A DNA stretch of 21,579 nucleotides, from the NCBI GenBank assembly GCA_020351895.1, contig CP070672.1:827152-848730 (forward strand), in the 5' to 3' direction. Source of the stretch: Thermoplasmata archaeon (GTDB lineage Archaea > Thermoplasmatota > Thermoplasmata > GCA-020350865). Of this stretch, positions 1 through 8,181 are shown piece by piece. The notes under the pieces are model-generated. The model saw only the letters and a program-made list of their open reading frames with translations, made no database searches and was not told the DNA's origin. Each line of letters opens with the position of its first letter. Position 1 is the first letter of the stretch. Position numbers and translations under genes: made by a program.

Positions 1-151
1 CCTTCTCCCATTGCACATCCCCCCAATCGTCATGATTCTTTGGGTTTTTGGTGTACAGAGAATGCTTTCTTTGTCAGGTTTTAGTAATATAATATGAATA
101 TATTAAGATTATGTCCGACGTTTGACGAATAAACTAGGCGCGGGATAATAT

Positions 152-400
152 CTATTTTATACCTCCGGAAGGGCCCTCATAATCCTTCCCCTTTCTGATT
201 CCTTTCAATTGCCTTAATCCCCCTAAAACTAGAATAAATCCGAATGCCAAAATTGGTATGGCAACGAGAATGCATAATTCATCCTCTGAGCCTCGGTTTT
301 GTGAAGTAAGGCTCCAATATATGAAAAACAATCCCCAGGATATGAATATGAATCCAGAGAAAATGGAAAATATCGTCCCTCCAATTCCAATTTTTGACAC
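152..400 (-). CDS. small two-helix membrane protein, unknown function
   Basis: An 82-residue hydrophobic protein with two predicted membrane helices, at about residues 8-30 and 44-65. A basic, glycine-containing tail (GIRKGKDYEGPSGG) follows and is probably cytoplasmic. The start is GTG, supported by a GGGTGA ribosome-binding site 6 nt upstream (rc of 406-411), and an AT-rich TATA-like stretch (rc of about 446-455) lies a plausible distance upstream. No catalytic motif is visible and I recognise no family. It is divergent from the radical SAM gene that follows. Confidence that it is real rests on the good Shine-Dalgarno site and the coherent two-helix hydrophobicity; its function is unknown. 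Confidence 0.6.
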   Translation of the reverse strand: MSKIGIGGTIFSIFSGFIFISWGLFFIYWSLTSQNRGSEDELCILVAIPILAFGFILVLGGLRQLKGIRKGKDYEGPSGGIK

Positions 401-532
401 GACAATTCACCCAAATATCGCCCTTTTTCGATTCTATCATTGTTTTGAGGAGGCTTTATTTTATCCCCCAATTTGGTAACCAAATCATGTATGATTACAG
501 GATAGAACTCCTAAGTTTTCCAAAGCCAAATC

Positions 533-539
533 TTTTAAG
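533..539 (+). promoter_or_regulatory. TATA-like box for the COG2108 radical SAM gene
   Basis: TTTTAAG lies about 25 nt upstream of the ATG at 564 and only 13 nt upstream of an in-frame ATG at 552. With normal archaeal TATA-to-start spacing, transcription would begin near 560. This favours a leaderless transcript using the second ATG. Inferred from position only. Confidence 0.35.
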
Positions 540-563
540 CCTGAAAATTCAATGTACATCCCG

Positions 564-1655
564 ATGCAAATCAAAAAATTAAAGAAAGGCTCCAAGTACA
601 CTGGAGATCTTCCCATGGGATGCAGATACTGCAGACAAGGCAGAAAGATGGTGATGCTTGTTACAGGACTTTGCAGATTCTCCTGCTTCTACTGCCCTTT
701 ATCTGAGAAGAAGAAGGGCAAGGATGTGGTCTATGCCAATGAAAAGCTCGTGGAGAATGATGAGGATGTGTTTTACGAGGCAAAGACCATAGATGCTCTT
801 GGATCCGGTATTACAGGTGGTGACCCCCTTGAGGTTTTTGATCGGACAATTCATTATATAGAAATCCTGAAAAACGAATTTGGAGACGAGCATCATATCC
901 ATCTTTACACTGCTTATATACCGAATAGGGAACTGCTAGAAAAACTGCAGGATGTGAATCTCGATGAAATCAGATTCCATATCCCATTCGACCATTGGGA
1001 AAGGTTTATTGGATCTGAGTATGAAAGTGCAATTAAAGACGCATTAAATACTCATATGTCTGTGGGTGTCGAGCTGCCTGCTTTACCCGATTTTAAGGAG
1101 GAATTGAAGGATCTCACCATCTTAATGGATGATCTTGGTGTGCATTTTTTAAACCTCAATGAATTGGAATATTCTGAAACAAACTGGCATGCCCTCATGA
1201 ACAGGAATTATAAAATCAGGCATGAAACCTCCAATGCCATAAAAGGCAGCCAATGGGTTGCAGATGATATTCTTAAGGAAATTGATTGCACGATGTCATT
1301 GCACTACTGTTCGTCCAGGTTCAAGGACGGTGTGCAGCTGAGAAGGAGGATAAAAAGAAGGGCGAAAAACACAAGACAGGAGAGCGACATCGTCACAGAG
1401 GAGGGATTGTTCATTAAGGGCATAGTGGAGTGCGATGACCTTGGGGGTGTGTACGAGCAGCTTAAGGAGAGATTTAAAATTCCTGGGGAACTCATATATA
1501 TTGACAAGGAGAAGGAGAGGATAGAAATCGCCCCATGGATTCTGGAAGAGATCCACGAGAAGATAGAATATCCATGTTTCATTGTTGAGGAATATCCAAC
1601 TGCCGACAGGCTCGAGGTGGAGAGAAGGCCCCTTTCTTGGCCCCAATCCAGGTAG
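564..1655 (+). CDS. radical SAM protein, COG2108 type (PFL-activase related)
   Basis: A radical SAM protein with the canonical CxxxCxxC [4Fe-4S] motif in GLCRFSCFYCP and a second, upstream CxxC in MGCRYCRQG. It also has the YANE segment and the GSGITGGDP glycine motif (SAM contact) expected of the fold. The CxxC plus CxxxCxxC plus YANE combination matches the archaeal COG2108 family, described only as related to pyruvate formate-lyase activating enzyme; its substrate is unknown. The C-terminal third is rich in charged residues and has a lysine/arginine patch (RRRIKRRAK) that could bind nucleic acid or an acidic partner (inference). An in-frame ATG at 552 would add four residues, but promoter position favours 564. 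No neighbour gives a functional clue; downstream is a surface protein under its own promoter. Confidence 0.85.
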   Translation: MQIKKLKKGSKYTGDLPMGCRYCRQGRKMVMLVTGLCRFSCFYCPLSEKKKGKDVVYANEKLVENDEDVFYEAKTIDALGSGITGGDPLEVFDRTIHYIEILKNEFGDEHHIHLYTAYIPNRELLEKLQDVNLDEIRFHIPFDHWERFIGSEYESAIKDALNTHMSVGVELPALPDFKEELKDLTILMDDLGVHFLNLNELEYSETNWHALMNRNYKIRHETSNAIKGSQWVADDILKEIDCTMSLHYCSSRFKDGVQLRRRIKRRAKNTRQESDIVTEEGLFIKGIVECDDLGGVYEQLKERFKIPGELIYIDKEKERIEIAPWILEEIHEKIEYPCFIVEEYPTADRLEVERRPLSWPQSR

Positions 1656-1682
1656 TCTATTGAAAGAGTTCACATTCGAAAA

Positions 1683-1692
1683 CTATTTTATT
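1683..1692 (+). promoter_or_regulatory. TATA-like box for the surface beta-helix gene
   Basis: CTATTTTATT lies about 20-25 nt upstream of the candidate starts at 1707, 1719 and 1731. Its position predicts transcription from about 1710. Either a leaderless start at a downstream ATG or the ATG at 1707 is therefore possible. A weak GGTGAT sits only 2 nt before 1707. Confidence 0.3.
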
Positions 1693-1706
1693 AGACATGG
1701 TGATAT

Positions 1707-3566
1707 ATGTCACATCGGATGGATGCTTCAATGAATGTCTCAGGTAAGTTACGGGTAAGCACCTTATTCATAATCTTGCTAATGCTCGCATCTATCTCAT
1801 TTCCGAATCTAATGAATTTTTCCCAAAAGGTCCATGGAGAAGGGAGCGGTGATTTTCCCCCCCCATCCAATGGGGACTGGGTAATAACTGTGGATACAAC
1901 GGTGCAAAACGAAAATTTAACAGTTGAAGGAAACATCACAATTGAAGAGGGAGCAAAACTCACATTGGACAATGTCATATTGCTCATCAACGCAAGCAAT
2001 TATGGTGAGGCAAAAATAAGCGTTAAAAACGGAGGCGAACTGAAAATAATCAACAACTCCTTGATCATGGAAGGGACAACAGGAGTCAACTATGACTTCA
2101 TTTTCGAGAACGGGAGCAAGGGACTCATACAAGAAAGCACTATCAAAAACTCAGGATGGAACGATGGTGGTACCTGGCAAAGTACAGGAGGAATCTTAAT
2201 AATGTCGGATGATGTAGTTGTGGAAAACTCAACCATCCAGAACAATTACATGGGTTGTGTGATTGTCAGTTCCTCCCCCATTATCCGTTATAATACCATC
2301 TCGGACAATATAAAATATGGTATATTGTTGTTGAATGGCTCCGGGGAGATAATAGGCAATAATATTTCCTATAACCCAGTTGGAGTTTATTCACTGTACT
2401 CAGATTTTTCCCTTTCAGAAAATAATATCCGGGATAATGGGGATGGATTGAGACTCTCGTACTCCAGCATTTACATGAATGGCGGGAATATAACCTCCAA
2501 TGATAGGGATGATTGTACCACAGGGGCATGCAGCTCCCAGGAAACAGGAAAAGGAATGTTACTGTATTATTCGAATATCTCTATGAGCAAAGTTTTCATC
2601 TCAGACAACACGGATGATGGATTGATGGCATATTACACACTAATGGAAATACAGAATTCAACATTCGCGGATAACCCAAACGGTATTCTCGGGCAGAATT
2701 CAGAAATCATCCTAAAGAACAATATTTTCAGCAACAATCAATTCTATGGAATAAATTGGATGTACTCACCCCTAGATTTAGACGATTCAAATATGTTCAT
2801 CGAAAATAATGGTGAAGGAAGAGTACTATTGGAATGGGATGTTAGCATCGATATAATTGACTCCTATGGCGATTGGGTCCCCCATGCAGACCTAGAATTC
2901 AAAGGTAATGGCACCAATTATACCACAGTTGGAATGATGGGCATTGCGAGTAGATCTATTGCCGAGTACACCATATCAAATGATGGTACTTACATTGACC
3001 ACAATCCCTATACCATCATAGCCAGTGAAACAGCTGATTGGGATGATGTAAGGTACAGCAGTTCGACAGTAATCCAAATAGGAGAGAATATTGAATTAAA
3101 CATGACCATCCCCCTGAAAAAACCAGATTTGCAGGTCGATAAGGTGAGTTTTTCCCAAGAACCAAAAATGGGTAAGAAGATAAATATAAAGGTCGAAGTC
3201 TCGAATATTGGTGAGGCCTCGGTAAATGAGGCAGAAATTGTTGTAACCCAGAAAGACTCACTTGGTAAGAGTACAATAATAAACAAGACCAATGTCTCAT
3301 TGAATCCCAATCAGAGCCTAGAGCTACAAATAGCCTGGAATCCAGAACATGAGGGCGATACCCAGATTACTGCCGAAATCGAGACAAGCTTTGATGAGAA
3401 GGACAAAGAGAACAATGAACTTGAGATCAGCGTGGATGTGCAGGAAAAGGATCTCCCCTTGTATGAAGAGCCGTATTTCATTGCGGGATTGATATCCTTC
3501 CTTTTCATATTGATAGGAGTAGGCATCTACTTAATGGCCCTGAGAAAAGAAACGGGAAAGGAATAA
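1707..3566 (+). CDS. secreted, membrane-anchored beta-helix protein with CARDB domain
   Basis: A 619-residue cell-surface protein. The N-terminus is a Sec-type signal: a basic segment, a hydrophobic run at about residues 18-34, then an export-like HGEG region. Residues about 60-370 form a right-handed parallel beta-helix of the NosD/PbH1 kind, with repeated short strands such as NSTIQNN, NTISDN, NNIRDNG and NIFSNNQ. About residues 468-575 form an Ig-like CARDB domain (KPDLQVDKVSF ... VEVSNIGEASVNEAEI ... NNELEISVDV). A single helix (YFIAGLISFLFILIGVGIYL) and a short basic tail anchor the C-terminus. Many NxS/T sequons fit archaeal N-glycosylation. The architecture suggests binding or modification of surface polysaccharide, but no catalytic residues are evident. 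The start may lie at ATG 1719 or 1731. The gene converges on the C25 peptidase gene with only 12 bp between the stop codons. Confidence 0.85.
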   Translation: MSHRMDASMNVSGKLRVSTLFIILLMLASISFPNLMNFSQKVHGEGSGDFPPPSNGDWVITVDTTVQNENLTVEGNITIEEGAKLTLDNVILLINASNYGEAKISVKNGGELKIINNSLIMEGTTGVNYDFIFENGSKGLIQESTIKNSGWNDGGTWQSTGGILIMSDDVVVENSTIQNNYMGCVIVSSSPIIRYNTISDNIKYGILLLNGSGEIIGNNISYNPVGVYSLYSDFSLSENNIRDNGDGLRLSYSSIYMNGGNITSNDRDDCTTGACSSQETGKGMLLYYSNISMSKVFISDNTDDGLMAYYTLMEIQNSTFADNPNGILGQNSEIILKNNIFSNNQFYGINWMYSPLDLDDSNMFIENNGEGRVLLEWDVSIDIIDSYGDWVPHADLEFKGNGTNYTTVGMMGIASRSIAEYTISNDGTYIDHNPYTIIASETADWDDVRYSSSTVIQIGENIELNMTIPLKKPDLQVDKVSFSQEPKMGKKINIKVEVSNIGEASVNEAEIVVTQKDSLGKSTIINKTNVSLNPNQSLELQIAWNPEHEGDTQITAEIETSFDEKDKENNELEISVDVQEKDLPLYEEPYFIAGLISFLFILIGVGIYLMALRKETGKE

Positions 3567-3578
3567 TCTCTATCAGAA

Positions 3579-5594
3579 TTATTCATCTTCTGGACCATTG
3601 TGCCATGGATCATAGCTGTTTGCACCAGGGCTGTTTTGGAAAGGTTGAAATGCTGGATCCCCATAGCAAACGTACATTGCTATTTCCTTCCAGTCCGAAC
3701 TTGTGCCCTGGTCAAGCGGAGATATCTCCTTATTGTGGTATTTGATATATCTGTTTTCCGCCCATTGATGTGCCTTGCCTATGGTGCCATATTCCTCCTC
3801 GTGATTTAAAAGACCATCTATTGTGAAGGCATACCATGCATTGTTGGCATCCCATTCATGATCACCGTCACTCCAATCAGAGTTGATTATTCCAGGCATG
3901 TACTCTTCTCCCACACTGGAAGTATCCTGAAACAGATTGCTGTATGAGACTTCGGTTGCAGCTATAAGACCCACAGCACCGGCATATAAGTAATTTGAGG
4001 GAAATAGCATTTCCATATCTATTGCTCCTCCCCACCAGTGTAATCCCTGGATCTTAGCATTTTCACAGCATATGGACACAGCCACCTGGGGAGGCAGGAA
4101 ATAATCCACTACACTGTCAGGGTGTGTTTGATCGTTTCCCTCTAATCTCGATTTTCCCTGGGGATCGGAGGGCTCTTCGGGCTTCCATACATAGAATGTG
4201 GCATGCCAACTTCCATGGCCGCGGTATGTCACCAAGGAACTGGATTCCATAATAGGTTTGAACTCAGTTTCCTTGAAGGTTTCCGTGGAGGAGCTTGGAT
4301 TTTGAAGGCTGCCCCAAATGCCCTCGTTTCCTGTGGTTCTCATGTATTCAGCAACAAAACCTTCGTCTTCGAAATCCTTTGTGGCAAAGAAGCCTGGCGT
4401 CATCTGCACCCGCTCATCAGCCACCTCGTAGCCGTTCCAAACCGAAGCGTGGTCTCGCCAATTTACACTTTGGGTTCCAGTAAGTGAATATGAGACTTCC
4501 ACGGTGTCTATTATATATTCGTAACCCAGAGTTCTCGATATATGGTTTGAGGCACCTTGCACATTGTAGTTTACAATTCTACCTACTGCTGCGTCCATCA
4601 CATATAGATCATTATCCAGAAATCCATATATACTATCGCAGTTGACTATTGCATCGCCCTCGGCATCGCCTTCTGCACCGGTCTCATCAGGCAGTTGGAA
4701 TTGAGGTACAGCCTCTGCACTGCCCACCAAACAGATGTATTCTATGGGTCCGAACTCCTCGTTTATCCCTCTTAGTTCTAAAAATGTCCCTATTGCTCGT
4801 GAATTCAACTCAACATCCATGTACCCAACTTCCTCTGTGCTGGGCTCGATATCGGTTATGACATAGGCCTGATGATATGCAGCTAATTCAGCTGCCACAG
4901 CAGATAACATTGGAATGTGGAAAGTGGCATTATAAGGCCTCCCCTCGATGGGGTTTCCATCTTCTTTATACATCATTCCTTCTGTCTGGAAGATATCGGT
5001 TTTATAATCTTCGGGATTAACTACAATGACATAATTTGCATCAACACCTAAACTCGCCATCTCTCCCCAGACATCCTCCTGATATTTGTATGTACGCTTA
5101 CCCATGGTGATCATCTTGTTCTCCAAATTCGCCAATGGAGCCACCCATAATGCCTCTTTGTAGGAAGCCACGCTGATTATGCCATCGAAACCCTTGAACT
5201 CCCTTAAAATGTCCCTGTTTTTCGGGAAGACCTCAACATTTTCTACATGGGATTGAACATTTGACATCACTGCTTCCGAGTTTGTGAAAAGCAGCTTAGG
5301 GACATCCATTATATTCATATGCTCTATGGTCCAAAGTTGATATCTATCTAAACCCTCTTCACTTAAAATGAACATTGGATTGTATGTATCCCTCACAACC
5401 AAGGAGGACAATGCCGCAATGAATGTTAGGTCCTCTTCATTTTGGGGTTCCTCCACAAAAATCATGTATTGATCGGGAAGATCGATGGTGGGTTCATACT
5501 TTTCAGTAACCTCGCCGCCTCTCAGAAGGAAGGCTAAAGCCGCAATTATTAGAACCGAGGTCACCAACAAAGCAAAACCCTTTTTCCTGTCCAT
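3579..5594 (-). CDS. C25 gingipain-like cysteine peptidase, N-terminally anchored
   Basis: A 671-residue protein beginning with a short basic segment (MDRKKG) and a hydrophobic helix at about residues 7-25, which is a signal anchor with the rest outside the cell. The C-terminal half has features of peptidase family C25 (caspase-like fold). The catalytic His is in TYRGHGSWHA (H460), the likely nucleophile is in VAVSICCENA (C509 or C510), a GAVGLIAATEVSYS strand follows, and the family hallmark YGDPAFQPF lies near the end. The His-to-Cys gap (about 49 residues) is longer than in gingipains. ATG 5594 is chosen because AAGGTGGT (rc of 5599-5606) lies 4 nt upstream; an in-frame GTG at 5603 would overlap that site. 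The bacterial Por-secretion C-terminal domain is not apparent, which fits an archaeal export route. Role inferred: processing of surface proteins or external protein degradation. Confidence 0.85.
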   Translation of the reverse strand: MDRKKGFALLVTSVLIIAALAFLLRGGEVTEKYEPTIDLPDQYMIFVEEPQNEEDLTFIAALSSLVVRDTYNPMFILSEEGLDRYQLWTIEHMNIMDVPKLLFTNSEAVMSNVQSHVENVEVFPKNRDILREFKGFDGIISVASYKEALWVAPLANLENKMITMGKRTYKYQEDVWGEMASLGVDANYVIVVNPEDYKTDIFQTEGMMYKEDGNPIEGRPYNATFHIPMLSAVAAELAAYHQAYVITDIEPSTEEVGYMDVELNSRAIGTFLELRGINEEFGPIEYICLVGSAEAVPQFQLPDETGAEGDAEGDAIVNCDSIYGFLDNDLYVMDAAVGRIVNYNVQGASNHISRTLGYEYIIDTVEVSYSLTGTQSVNWRDHASVWNGYEVADERVQMTPGFFATKDFEDEGFVAEYMRTTGNEGIWGSLQNPSSSTETFKETEFKPIMESSSLVTYRGHGSWHATFYVWKPEEPSDPQGKSRLEGNDQTHPDSVVDYFLPPQVAVSICCENAKIQGLHWWGGAIDMEMLFPSNYLYAGAVGLIAATEVSYSNLFQDTSSVGEEYMPGIINSDWSDGDHEWDANNAWYAFTIDGLLNHEEEYGTIGKAHQWAENRYIKYHNKEISPLDQGTSSDWKEIAMYVCYGDPAFQPFQNSPGANSYDPWHNGPEDE

Positions 5595-5643
5595 AGAGAC
5601 CACCTTAATTCGATTTAGCCGTGGCTGATTGCTACTTTTGCAA

Positions 5644-5652
5644 AACTTATAA
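5644..5652 (-). promoter_or_regulatory. TATA-like box for the C25 peptidase gene
   Basis: TTATAAGTT on the minus strand is centred about 54 nt upstream of ATG 5594. It would give a leader of roughly 25-30 nt containing the AAGGTGGT Shine-Dalgarno site. Confidence 0.4.
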
Positions 5653-5683
5653 TGAATTTGTGAATATATAAATATAACTACCC

Positions 5684-5719
5684 AATGGATGAATAAGTGC
5701 TAATGGATGAAAAAGTGAT
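5684..5719. repeat. two imperfect 18-bp tandem copies
   Basis: AATGGATGAATAAGTGCT (5684-5701) is followed immediately by AATGGATGAAAAAGTGAT (5702-5719); 16 of 18 positions are identical. The pair lies between the end of the DUF655 gene and the C25 promoter. On the minus strand it supplies the T-run (5709-5713) that may help end transcription of the pus10 operon. Confidence 0.7.
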
Positions 5720-5729
5720 CAATCTGTTT

Positions 5730-6278
5730 CTATCTAGCCACGAATATATGGTACTTCTGGTGAGGATCTGAGAGCTCCAGCTCTATCCTCTGGGCAAGAT
5801 GCTTCTCAGGATGGTGAAGCGCCCCTACCCTTGTCTCCAATTCCTCAAAGCTCTTAAATGGACCCTTTTTCCGCTCTTCGATTATGGCCCACATTGTTTT
5901 TTTACCAAGTCCTGGAATAAGCTCCAACATGTGAAGCCTTGTTGTTATGGCCTGGGCCTCGTTATAGACCTTTAAGAATCTTTCAGGATCTGCTTTGATT
6001 ATCTCCATTATTATGAAGGGCAGCTCGCTGTGTGCTGCATTGGTTAAATCGTTGTATCCGATCCTCCTCTTGACATGAAGTATCTTCCTTCGTTTTTCGG
6101 CCTCCTTGCCGATGTAAACCTTCTCTCCCACCTGAAGTGTGGCATCGGATTTGGGGCTCAGTTCCAATATTTTAAATTGAAATGTACCTAATCCATAAGC
6201 AATGGGCCCTCTTTTATACCTCTTCTCGTCGGGTCTTCCTTGTGGTAAGTAATCTAAAATGTAAGCATAATCCTCCAA
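5730..6278 (-). CDS. DUF655 family helix-hairpin-helix protein
   Basis: A 182-residue archaeal DUF655 (COG1491) protein. The N-terminus MEDYAYILDYLPQG is the family's typical opening. It is followed by an OB/S1-like beta segment (about 20-60, including VGEKVYIG) and a C-terminal helix-hairpin-helix with a LELIPGLGKKTMWAIIEE core at about 117-134, which implies nucleic-acid binding. The molecular function is not established. The start is TTG, supported by a GGGGGA site 6 nt upstream. The gene is the last of the pus10-rpl21e-rpo4-DUF655 operon, 12 nt after rpo4. In many euryarchaea a ksgA/dim1 rRNA methyltransferase gene follows; here it is absent and a peptidase gene follows instead. Confidence 0.92.
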   Translation of the reverse strand: MEDYAYILDYLPQGRPDEKRYKRGPIAYGLGTFQFKILELSPKSDATLQVGEKVYIGKEAEKRRKILHVKRRIGYNDLTNAAHSELPFIIMEIIKADPERFLKVYNEAQAITTRLHMLELIPGLGKKTMWAIIEERKKGPFKSFEELETRVGALHHPEKHLAQRIELELSDPHQKYHIFVAR

Positions 6279-6290
6279 TGCATTTCCCCC

Positions 6291-6614
6291 TTACCGATAT
6301 TTCTCCACAATTTCGATGATCTTCTTGATCTCCTTTTCTTCTAGAGTGAATCTCTCCTTAGCAAAGATCGCTCTAACCTCATCAGGGTGCAATGGGAGAA
6401 TATCCACAATCTTATTTGCAAAAGGTTCTGTTATTCTTTCGATTTTCATCAATTCTTCCGCCATCTTCCTCGCTTTCGTAACTCCTAATTTCGCGAAATG
6501 TTTGGCATGGTCCAAGGCCAGGTTTTGCTCGTAGGAGAGCTCCCGCTTTTTCTCCTCCTTCTCAAGTATGTTTTTGACCTCTGCCAAGGATAAATATCTT
6601 AACTTTTCATCCAC
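6291..6614 (-). CDS. rpo4: DNA-directed RNA polymerase subunit Rpo4 (subunit F)
   Basis: A 107-residue Rpb4-family protein (COG1460), partner of Rpo7 in the stalk of archaeal RNA polymerase. The stalk aids open-complex formation, termination and RNA binding. Visible features are the N-terminal helix-turn region (YLSLAEVKNILEKEEKKREL), a helical middle, and the HRDC-like motif ending in DILPLHPDEVRAIFAKER, followed by a lysine/glutamate-rich helix. Length is normal for archaea. The start is GTG with GAGGCGAT 3 nt upstream, which directly follows the TGA of rpl21e. The two genes are therefore probably translationally coupled. Confidence 0.95.
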   Translation of the reverse strand: MDEKLRYLSLAEVKNILEKEEKKRELSYEQNLALDHAKHFAKLGVTKARKMAEELMKIERITEPFANKIVDILPLHPDEVRAIFAKERFTLEEKEIKKIIEIVEKYR

Positions 6615-6623
6615 AATATCGCC

Positions 6624-6920
6624 TCATTTCGCCTGCCTTCTCAGATGTTCCGGCCAAACTACAAGCGTCTTTTTCTTTCCACCTGCGGTAACTTCCACAA
6701 GATAGGCCCTACCCTGTCTTCCTGTGATGGTACCAGTTTGCCCGTAAAACCTTCTATGGGGCTGGCCTTTATGAACACTGGGATCGATTATTATGCTGGC
6801 CTTCTCTCCTTCTTCAAATGTTTGCAGTACTCTAGTTACCGGAGGCAGACCCTTTTGTCTCGGTCTCTTTCTCAGCACCTGCCTCGTTTTCGACCGTGTT
6901 CCCTTAGATCTTCTTACCAT
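6624..6920 (-). CDS. rpl21e: 50S ribosomal protein L21e
   Basis: A 98-residue ribosomal protein of the archaeal/eukaryotic eL21 family. The MVRRSKGTRSKTRQVLRK opening, the PHRRFYGQTGTITGRQGRAY core (SH3-like barrel) and the basic tail are diagnostic. ATG 6920 is chosen over an in-frame ATG at 6941 because GGGTGAT (rc of 6927-6933) sits 6 nt before it and because family members start at MVRRSKG. The TGA inside that Shine-Dalgarno site is the stop codon of pus10, so the pus10 and rpl21e reading frames are nearly fused and translation is likely coupled. Confidence 0.96.
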   Translation of the reverse strand: MVRRSKGTRSKTRQVLRKRPRQKGLPPVTRVLQTFEEGEKASIIIDPSVHKGQPHRRFYGQTGTITGRQGRAYLVEVTAGGKKKTLVVWPEHLRRQAK

Positions 6921-6927
6921 ATCTTTA

Positions 6928-8181
6928 TCACCCGCTCTCATCGTGAATCTTTATTACATCCAGACTTTTGATTTCGCATTTTGCCTTTATGTAATCGGCT
7001 ATGCTCGGATTTGTTCTTCCCTCGTCCCCATGAATCAACTCTTTCACGTAGATACCGCTTTCTCCGGTTATCTTAAATATTGCCTTCTTTTTGTCAACAA
7101 CCTCGATACCTATGTCTATTACCATTCTTTTTCTGATTTTATCTGTTCTTCTGTGTAAAACCCTCTTCGGAGTTTTTTGCTCGATTGGTCTATCCTTAAA
7201 TGCACGAACTACTTCTTTAAGTTTTTCATGTTTTATTCGCTTCTTAAACTCAACCTCTACCTCATAGGTTTTAGGGACCTTGGCCTCTTTTATGGCCACC
7301 ACCTCATCCTTCGTGGATGGGCGAAGATTGAAAACCTCCACCTTTCCTTTCGTATATGAATTGATGCTTTTTTCCAGCTTCTTCAGGTCAAGATCTCGTC
7401 TTATCGGCAGCTTAATTTCCAGTATAAAGGGTCTTCCGTTGCCAAGCATTCTCGCATCTATGTCTTCCCTCCCCATTCCGTGAAAACTATGTTCCGCACC
7501 TTTTGTGGCGTTCATGACTTCGAAAGCCACTAACTCTTCCACACTTGTTTCATAGATCTTTCCTGTGTTGTTGCATTTCTCGCATCCCTTACCCCAGCAG
7601 GCTTTGCAATCCCATCTTGTCTGGGGTATGCCCCGTATAAGTTTTTTGTATCTTCCATAGATGTACAATGGGGATATTTGTAATTCCACATTATCGAAAC
7701 CTGTATCTATCACAGCCACAATATCTGGCTTTTCAAAGTCCACTTCTTTTTCGACCTTTGCCTCCACAAGCTTTCCAACTTCCCTGTTTACCTCTGCCTT
7801 GATTGGCTCATAATGCTCATTACCTAACTCGCCCCATAGACTCTCCTCCCTGTCCACTATTTCTGCATCGATCCTGGATCCGATAAGGAAGGTATTGTAA
7901 TTGTAGGGATGCAGCTTATCCATAACTAATCCTGCAAACTTCTCCAATTCATCGAAAAGGTTACCGCAAAGCCAACATTCGAATGGCTCGTGAATTATAC
8001 CCTGTCTTACCTTCTTATCCTCAATGTGTGATGTTAGGGCATTTCTCAGGTAAAAGCCCCTTTCCTTGTTGCTCATGCCATGCCCCAGTTTGGCGAACTG
8101 TCTGCCAAGACAGTGATCGCAGAGGTTTTTTTGTGCGGCTTTTTGAGCCAAGTTCAAATCGGCTATTTCTGAGATATTCAT
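6928..8181 (-). CDS. pus10: tRNA pseudouridine synthase Pus10
   Basis: A 417-residue Pus10 that makes pseudouridine at tRNA positions 54 and/or 55 in archaea. An N-terminal zinc site is formed by CDHC (C21, C24) and CWLC (C69, C72). A THUMP-like region lies in between and after. A second four-cysteine cluster of family type, TRWDCKACWGKGCEKC, is at residues 188-203. The catalytic block GREDIDARMLGNGRPF begins at residue 237, with D242 the probable catalytic aspartate. The C-terminal PseudoU_synth region contains KTPKRVLHRRTDKIRKR and ends with a G-x-Y-VKELIHGDEGRT segment. ATG 8181 is supported by GGTGAAT (rc of 8184-8190) and an upstream TATA box. It heads the four-gene operon with rpl21e, rpo4 and DUF655. 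Confidence 0.95.
   Translation of the reverse strand: MNISEIADLNLAQKAAQKNLCDHCLGRQFAKLGHGMSNKERGFYLRNALTSHIEDKKVRQGIIHEPFECWLCGNLFDELEKFAGLVMDKLHPYNYNTFLIGSRIDAEIVDREESLWGELGNEHYEPIKAEVNREVGKLVEAKVEKEVDFEKPDIVAVIDTGFDNVELQISPLYIYGRYKKLIRGIPQTRWDCKACWGKGCEKCNNTGKIYETSVEELVAFEVMNATKGAEHSFHGMGREDIDARMLGNGRPFILEIKLPIRRDLDLKKLEKSINSYTKGKVEVFNLRPSTKDEVVAIKEAKVPKTYEVEVEFKKRIKHEKLKEVVRAFKDRPIEQKTPKRVLHRRTDKIRKRMVIDIGIEVVDKKKAIFKITGESGIYVKELIHGDEGRTNPSIADYIKAKCEIKSLDVIKIHDESG

Noticed and set aside
1..33. Possible start of a minus-strand gene running off the left edge (ATG as rc of 31-33, 11 open codons)
   Set aside because: Too short to judge, no ribosome-binding site upstream, and no recognisable protein.
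1296..1673. Long antisense reading frame within the first radical SAM gene, and similar antisense frames elsewhere
   Set aside because: They lie opposite well-supported genes, have no ribosome-binding sites, and show no family features.
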